Part shown: positions 35,200 through 38,193 of the stretch, piece by piece
How positions within the stretch are numbered: position 1 is the first letter of the stretch
How the letters are laid out: the number at the start of each line of letters is the position of its first letter
Assembly (NCBI GenBank): GCA_047619685.1
Contig: JBLHLC010000038.1
Location: 1-38,193 of the forward strand
Reading direction: 5' to 3'
Source of the DNA: JABDJZ01 sp047619685
GTDB taxonomy: Bacteria; Bacteroidota; Rhodothermia; Rhodothermales; UBA10348
Length of the DNA: 38,193 nt
Program-made: the position numbers and the translations under genes
Notes under the pieces: model-generated
The model's input: the letters and a program-made list of their open reading frames with translations, nothing else
Told to the model about the DNA's origin: nothing
Databases searched by the model: none

Positions 35200-36363
35200 A
35201 TGGATGATCGCCTGCCGAAGCACACCGGTCGAGCCGGAACGTATCGAACCCAGCTCGGCGGTTATCGCGCTTTCGTCCCTTCACCGCTTCCCCCGGACCC
35301 GCCCATCCGCCTCGATGGCATGGTCCAGCAGGCCCTGTCGAGGGCGGATCGCGCGCTTGGCCGTCTGGATGGATCGGTATCGACGCTGCCGAATCCGGAC
35401 CTCTTCGTCTTCATGTATGTCCGGAAGGAGGCTGTCCTCTCGAGCCAGATTGAAGGAACCCAGAGTTCGCTGTAGGACCTCTTGGCGGCTGAAGCCGATT
35501 TGCTTGGTAGCTCACTTCGACCTCGCGACGTGGACGAGGTGGTCAACTATGTCGGGGCCATGAACCACGGACTGAACCGCCTCGGTGAGATACCGGTATC
35601 CGTCCGACTGATACGAGAGATTCACGAGCGGCTACTGCGTGGAGTCAGGGGTGGCAGCCTGACACCCGGCGAGTTGCGGCACAGTCAGAATTGGATCGGG
35701 CCCGCCGGGTGCTCCCTCGGACAAGCGACCTTCGTCCCTCCACATCCGAATGAGGTACCGGAGGCGCTGGGGAGCCTCGAACGCTTCCTTGACGCGGATG
35801 ACCCCCTGCCCGTTCTACTCAGGATTGGCCTTGCTCATTGTCAATTTGAAACGATCCACCCATTTCTGGACGGAAACGGGCGCGTTGGAAGACTGCTCAT
35901 CACGTTTCTTCTCACCGAGCGTGGCGTACTGCGAAAGCCTGTGCTCTATTTGTCTCACTACTTCAAGCAGCACCGCCAGGAGTACTACGATCATCTTCAA
36001 GAGGTACGCGATTTCGGCAACTGGGAAGGCTGGCTTGTCTTCTTCCTCCGCGGAATCGAGGAGGTAAGCGATGAAGCCGTCGAAACAGCCCGTCGCATTC
36101 TGGCGCTTCGTGAGGATCACCGGTCGGCAATTACGGCGCGGTTGGGAAGAGCCGCGGCGAACGGGCACAAGGTACTGGAATCACTTTTTGATCGTCCGAT
36201 CGTATCTGTCAGGGACGCCATGGCCGTCACCGGCACGACCTACGCTGCGGCCAATATTCTGGTTGCTCGACTGGCAGAGCTCGGAATTCTCGTAGAGGTA
36301 ACCGGAAATGCGCGGAATCGCCGTTTTCAATACGACTCGTACGTCGCACTATTTCGAGAGTAA
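35200..36363 (+). pseudogene. Fic family AMPylase-like gene interrupted by one TAG
   Basis: The complete reading frame would encode about 387 residues of a Fic/DUF4172-type protein: an N-terminal region (GRAGTYRTQLGGYRAFVPSPLPP), the inhibitory helix SSQIEGTQSSL matching (S/T)xxxE(G/N), the Fic core with HPFLDGNGRVGRLL, and a C-terminal winged helix (about 320-385). A single in-frame TAG at 35473-35475 falls right after the inhibitory helix; CAG-to-TAG would explain it. All later motifs are intact and in frame. Re-initiation is possible at a TTG (35482). Fic enzymes transfer AMP or similar groups from nucleotides to target proteins. The gene is either a young pseudogene or makes an uninhibited catalytic fragment. 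The start ATG at 35200 is preferred to an upstream frame from 35032 that crosses the promoter. Confidence 0.8.
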
Positions 36364-36402
36364 TTGCCGACCTAGTCATCCCTCCGCCCTCGCGATTAAT
36401 TC

Positions 36403-36466
36403 CCGGGGCCTGCTGCTCCTCCGTGCGTCGCATGCGGAAGTTTTGCTTGCTTATTGCTCGGCTGAA
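36403..36466. repeat. Intergenic direct repeat, copy 1
   Basis: About 64 bp, 211 bp upstream of copy 2. The conserved blocks are GGGGCC (36405), GTGCGTCGCATGCG (36423-36436) and TATTGCTCGGCTGAA (36452-36466), with identical spacing in both copies. It begins about 40 bp after the Fic stop. GCATGC inside it is self-complementary. The region 36364-36941 (578 bp) has no gene I can support. Confidence 0.7.
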
Positions 36467-36613
36467 TCCCTCCGGGTTCAACTCCCCCTATTCCCCAAAA
36501 TGGCAAGCCCCAGTCCAGCTTTAGCTGAACCGGGCCTTTTCGACGAGATGCGCATGATCGAGGGTACGGGATTTATTCCGTGGCTTCGCCCCTCCATGTG
36601 TCGCTCGGCGCCT

Positions 36614-36677
36614 CCGGGGCCAGGGTCCCCGTGGTGCGTCGCATGCGCAGGCTGCGTTTGCCTATTGCTCGGCTGAA
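36614..36677. repeat. Intergenic direct repeat, copy 2
   Basis: Second copy of the same element, with the same three blocks (GGGGCC at 36616, GTGCGTCGCATGCG at 36634-36647, TATTGCTCGGCTGAA at 36663-36677) and diverged spacers. Short open frames cross both copies on the minus strand and give similar peptides, but they share no start context or length and are probably not genes. Confidence 0.7.
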
Positions 36678-36810
36678 CCCGGCCGCCAGCCTCTTCGCCA
36701 GGCCTTTCGACCTCGTCACGTAAGACCCACTCGGTGACAGGCCACACGATGAGAGGCAGGGACCCGCTACGTGTTCAAATCCGCCATCCTTCAACATAGC
36801 GCGCCCTGCA

Positions 36811-36866
36811 GACCTTGGTCACTTTGGCGTATTTCGCCCGCAAATACGGGCTGACCATGGCGGTCA
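36811..36866. repeat. Cluster of palindromes
   Basis: Within 56 bp are GACC-TT-GGTC (36811-36820), CGTATTT-CGCCCGC-AAATACG (36828-36848, perfect 7-bp arms), an alternative GCCCG-CAAATA-CGGGC (36836-36851) and TGACC-ATGGC-GGTCA (36852-36866). GGTCA(C) also occurs as a direct repeat. The hairpins at 36828 and 36836 are mutually exclusive. It lies about 75 bp from the end of the PLD gene. Function unknown. Confidence 0.5.
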
Positions 36867-36941
36867 CTTGACGCATCACGACTGCAGGCGGGCCCTGATA
36901 GTGCTACAGATGGTAGGTATCGCTCGTGGGTCTCGTTCCAG

Positions 36942-37634
36942 TCAGAAGGGCCGCGCCCGATGCCAGTACCCGTTGAAGACCTTGCGCAGATCGCACACCA
37001 GGGTCGGGTTGCTGAAGAAGGTGGCCACTTCCGATGCACGATCGGCGGAGGCCTGCGTGAAATTGGCGCTGCCGTTCATCGCTGTCGTGTCGGTGATCAG
37101 GAACTTCGCGTGCAGGTCGGCGAGAATGCGGAATCTGACCCCACCACGCTGCAGCGACCGCACCAGGTTTCCGGTCAGGTTGTCACTCCGGAACAGCAGC
37201 CGTACGTCGACGCCTCGGCCGGCGGCGGCCAGCAGGTGATCGAATACCGGAGGCGGCGACGGCGATACGAAGGCTGCGGACGCGAGCGCCTCATAGCGGG
37301 CCCCGTCCAGCATCCTCGCCATCATGAGGTGGATGTCCCGGTCGATAACGTGGCGGAATCCGGACCCTCCTGGTGAGGTCGCCCGAAATCCGTGCACGCG
37401 GGCGTACACGTTGGAAACGCCACAGCCGAGGCGGGCGGCGGCCCACTTTTTGTCGTCGGACCGTAGGGCAAACCAGAGCCGGTCGGGCGTCCACGCAATG
37501 CGCTTCGCCCTGGCGGAACGAGATCCTTCGCTCGACCGGGTTGTAGGGGGCGATTCGGCCGTTTCGGCGATATCGGTGGCTTTGGCGACGTCGGCGTCAG
37601 CAGCGCCCGGCCCGCTCGTTTTCGAAAGCGACAT
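36942..37634 (-). CDS. Phospholipase-D-like nuclease with one HKD motif
   Basis: 230 residues. The C-terminal half is a PLD-type catalytic domain with a single HxK(x)4D(x)6GS motif (His175, Lys177, Asp182, Gly188-Ser189, then Asn191), and SSPSPPPVFDHLLAAA-like upstream structure typical of the Nuc/BfiI group that dimerises to make one active site. The N-terminal third is low-complexity (Ser/Ala/Thr, residues 1-45). It is followed by a segment (about 50-85) with WAAARLGCGVSNVYARV that could be a small helix-turn-helix. There is no signal peptide, so a cytosolic nuclease role is likelier than lipid cleavage. ATG at 37634. No partner gene is adjacent. Confidence 0.78.
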   Translation of the reverse strand: MSLSKTSGPGAADADVAKATDIAETAESPPTTRSSEGSRSARAKRIAWTPDRLWFALRSDDKKWAAARLGCGVSNVYARVHGFRATSPGGSGFRHVIDRDIHLMMARMLDGARYEALASAAFVSPSPPPVFDHLLAAAGRGVDVRLLFRSDNLTGNLVRSLQRGGVRFRILADLHAKFLITDTTAMNGSANFTQASADRASEVATFFSNPTLVCDLRKVFNGYWHRARPF

Positions 37635-38193
37635 GGGATTCTTCCCTCATTTCCATGTATTTGACAGCGGGCACTGCCCGTTCGAGTAGAATCGTCGAGA
37701 GATTCCACTTTGCCGCAGTCCAAACAGGCACAGAAGTGGAATACTGGCAATTTTTCTACCTCGATTGTCCGCGGGCACCGCGGAAGCAGCGTGATCAACC
37801 CCCAGACGTAGCAGTAATCGGCAGACTGGTCGTTCGTGGTGGTGCGAGGGCGTCCCGCGCGAACTGATCCGCGGCATTTCGCGTCCGTCCGTTTCATTGG
37901 AGGCCGATGTCGGGTCTTTCGCAACACCGCGAGGGCGAACCTGTCGCTACCCGCACTCCTGACATATCCCTCAGACTTGATCGCGCGGCACCGTGAACCA
38001 CGAGTCCGCGGGGTATGGCGCCACTCGATCGACTTACGGGGCGAGGCACGTGGACTTCTTTCTGCTGCCGTCTTCGATCGGTTGAGGGCCGACCTGCAAC
38101 GGCCCCCATCCCCAGCATGGTCTCGCCCGATTCAGAAAATTACTGGGCTGGGGCGCATCCATAGCAAGCCCCGGTTCAGGGAGTTGATGAACC
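37635..38193. other. Right-end region without a recognisable gene
   Basis: 559 bp. Several short open frames exist on both strands, including one on the minus strand with a cysteine-rich stretch FHFCACLDCGK around 37700-37760. None has a convincing start, length or family resemblance. No tRNA, hairpin with T run or long repeat was seen. Confidence 0.4.

Noticed and set aside
36573..36797. Small minus-strand protein across repeat copy 2
   Set aside because: A similar peptide appears at copy 1 only because the DNA is repeated. There is no ribosome site or shared start and stop.
37322..37927. 201-codon minus-strand frame with a cysteine-rich stretch
   Set aside because: Half of it overlaps the PLD gene in another frame, and the rest has no recognisable fold or start signal.
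1..38193. CRISPR arrays, tRNA or rRNA genes, intact insertion sequences
   Set aside because: No regularly spaced repeats, cloverleaf-like sequences or transposase motifs were found on either strand.

Overview
The window looks like chromosomal DNA of a moderately GC-rich Gram-negative bacterium of the Bacteroidota/Rhodothermota type (Rhodothermales-like). This is an inference. It rests on the miaB / sigma54-activator / lptE order, a DUF4290-like protein, a fused CrtYc-CrtYd lycopene cyclase with CrtZ, an outer-membrane protease/TolB-propeller/Omp85-like chimera, and generally weak Shine-Dalgarno sites.

Layout. (1) 1-6087, minus strand: a housekeeping run read as ribD, ribE, miaB, a sigma54 activator, lptE and an edge-truncated membrane glycosyltransferase, almost all with 1-nt gaps or overlaps. 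(2) 6150-11649: yebC-ruvC; a convergent Ala/Lys-rich DUF4290-like protein; a small SH3-like protein; a lipoprotein; and an ABC exporter pair. (3) 11711-20007: a tripartite heavy-metal-type efflux system (outer-membrane factor, adaptor lipoprotein, RND pump) divergent from an OmpR-type regulator and kinase. A 17-bp near-palindrome lies between the two units. (4) 20211-25755: the protease/propeller/barrel protein, trigger factor and ClpP. (5) 25818-32105, minus strand: a tight carotenoid operon read as a CarH/LitR-like B12-binding MerR regulator, crtI, crtB, an unknown secreted protein, idi, crtZ, crtYcd and a decayed methyltransferase. A divergent epimerase-SRPBCC fusion starts at 32174. The short region between the two units carries repeated GACGA half-sites. 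(6) 33717-38193: an accessory-looking segment with a Uma2 endonuclease, a RelE/ParE-RHH toxin-antitoxin pair with a palindromic operator, a Fic gene broken by one TAG, two copies of an intergenic repeat, a cluster of palindromes and a PLD-type nuclease.

How the parts work together. The carotenoid genes would convert GGPP (synthase not in the window) through phytoene, lycopene and beta-carotene to zeaxanthin. The first gene of the operon has the cobalamin-binding residues expected of an adenosylcobalamin photoreceptor, so light induction of the operon and of the divergent epimerase-SRPBCC gene is a reasonable hypothesis. The efflux system and two-component pair look like one metal-response module. 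The most notable unexplained items are the secreted protein inside the carotenoid operon, the multiply broken methyltransferase at its end, and the Fic gene whose stop codon separates the inhibitory helix from the catalytic domain.
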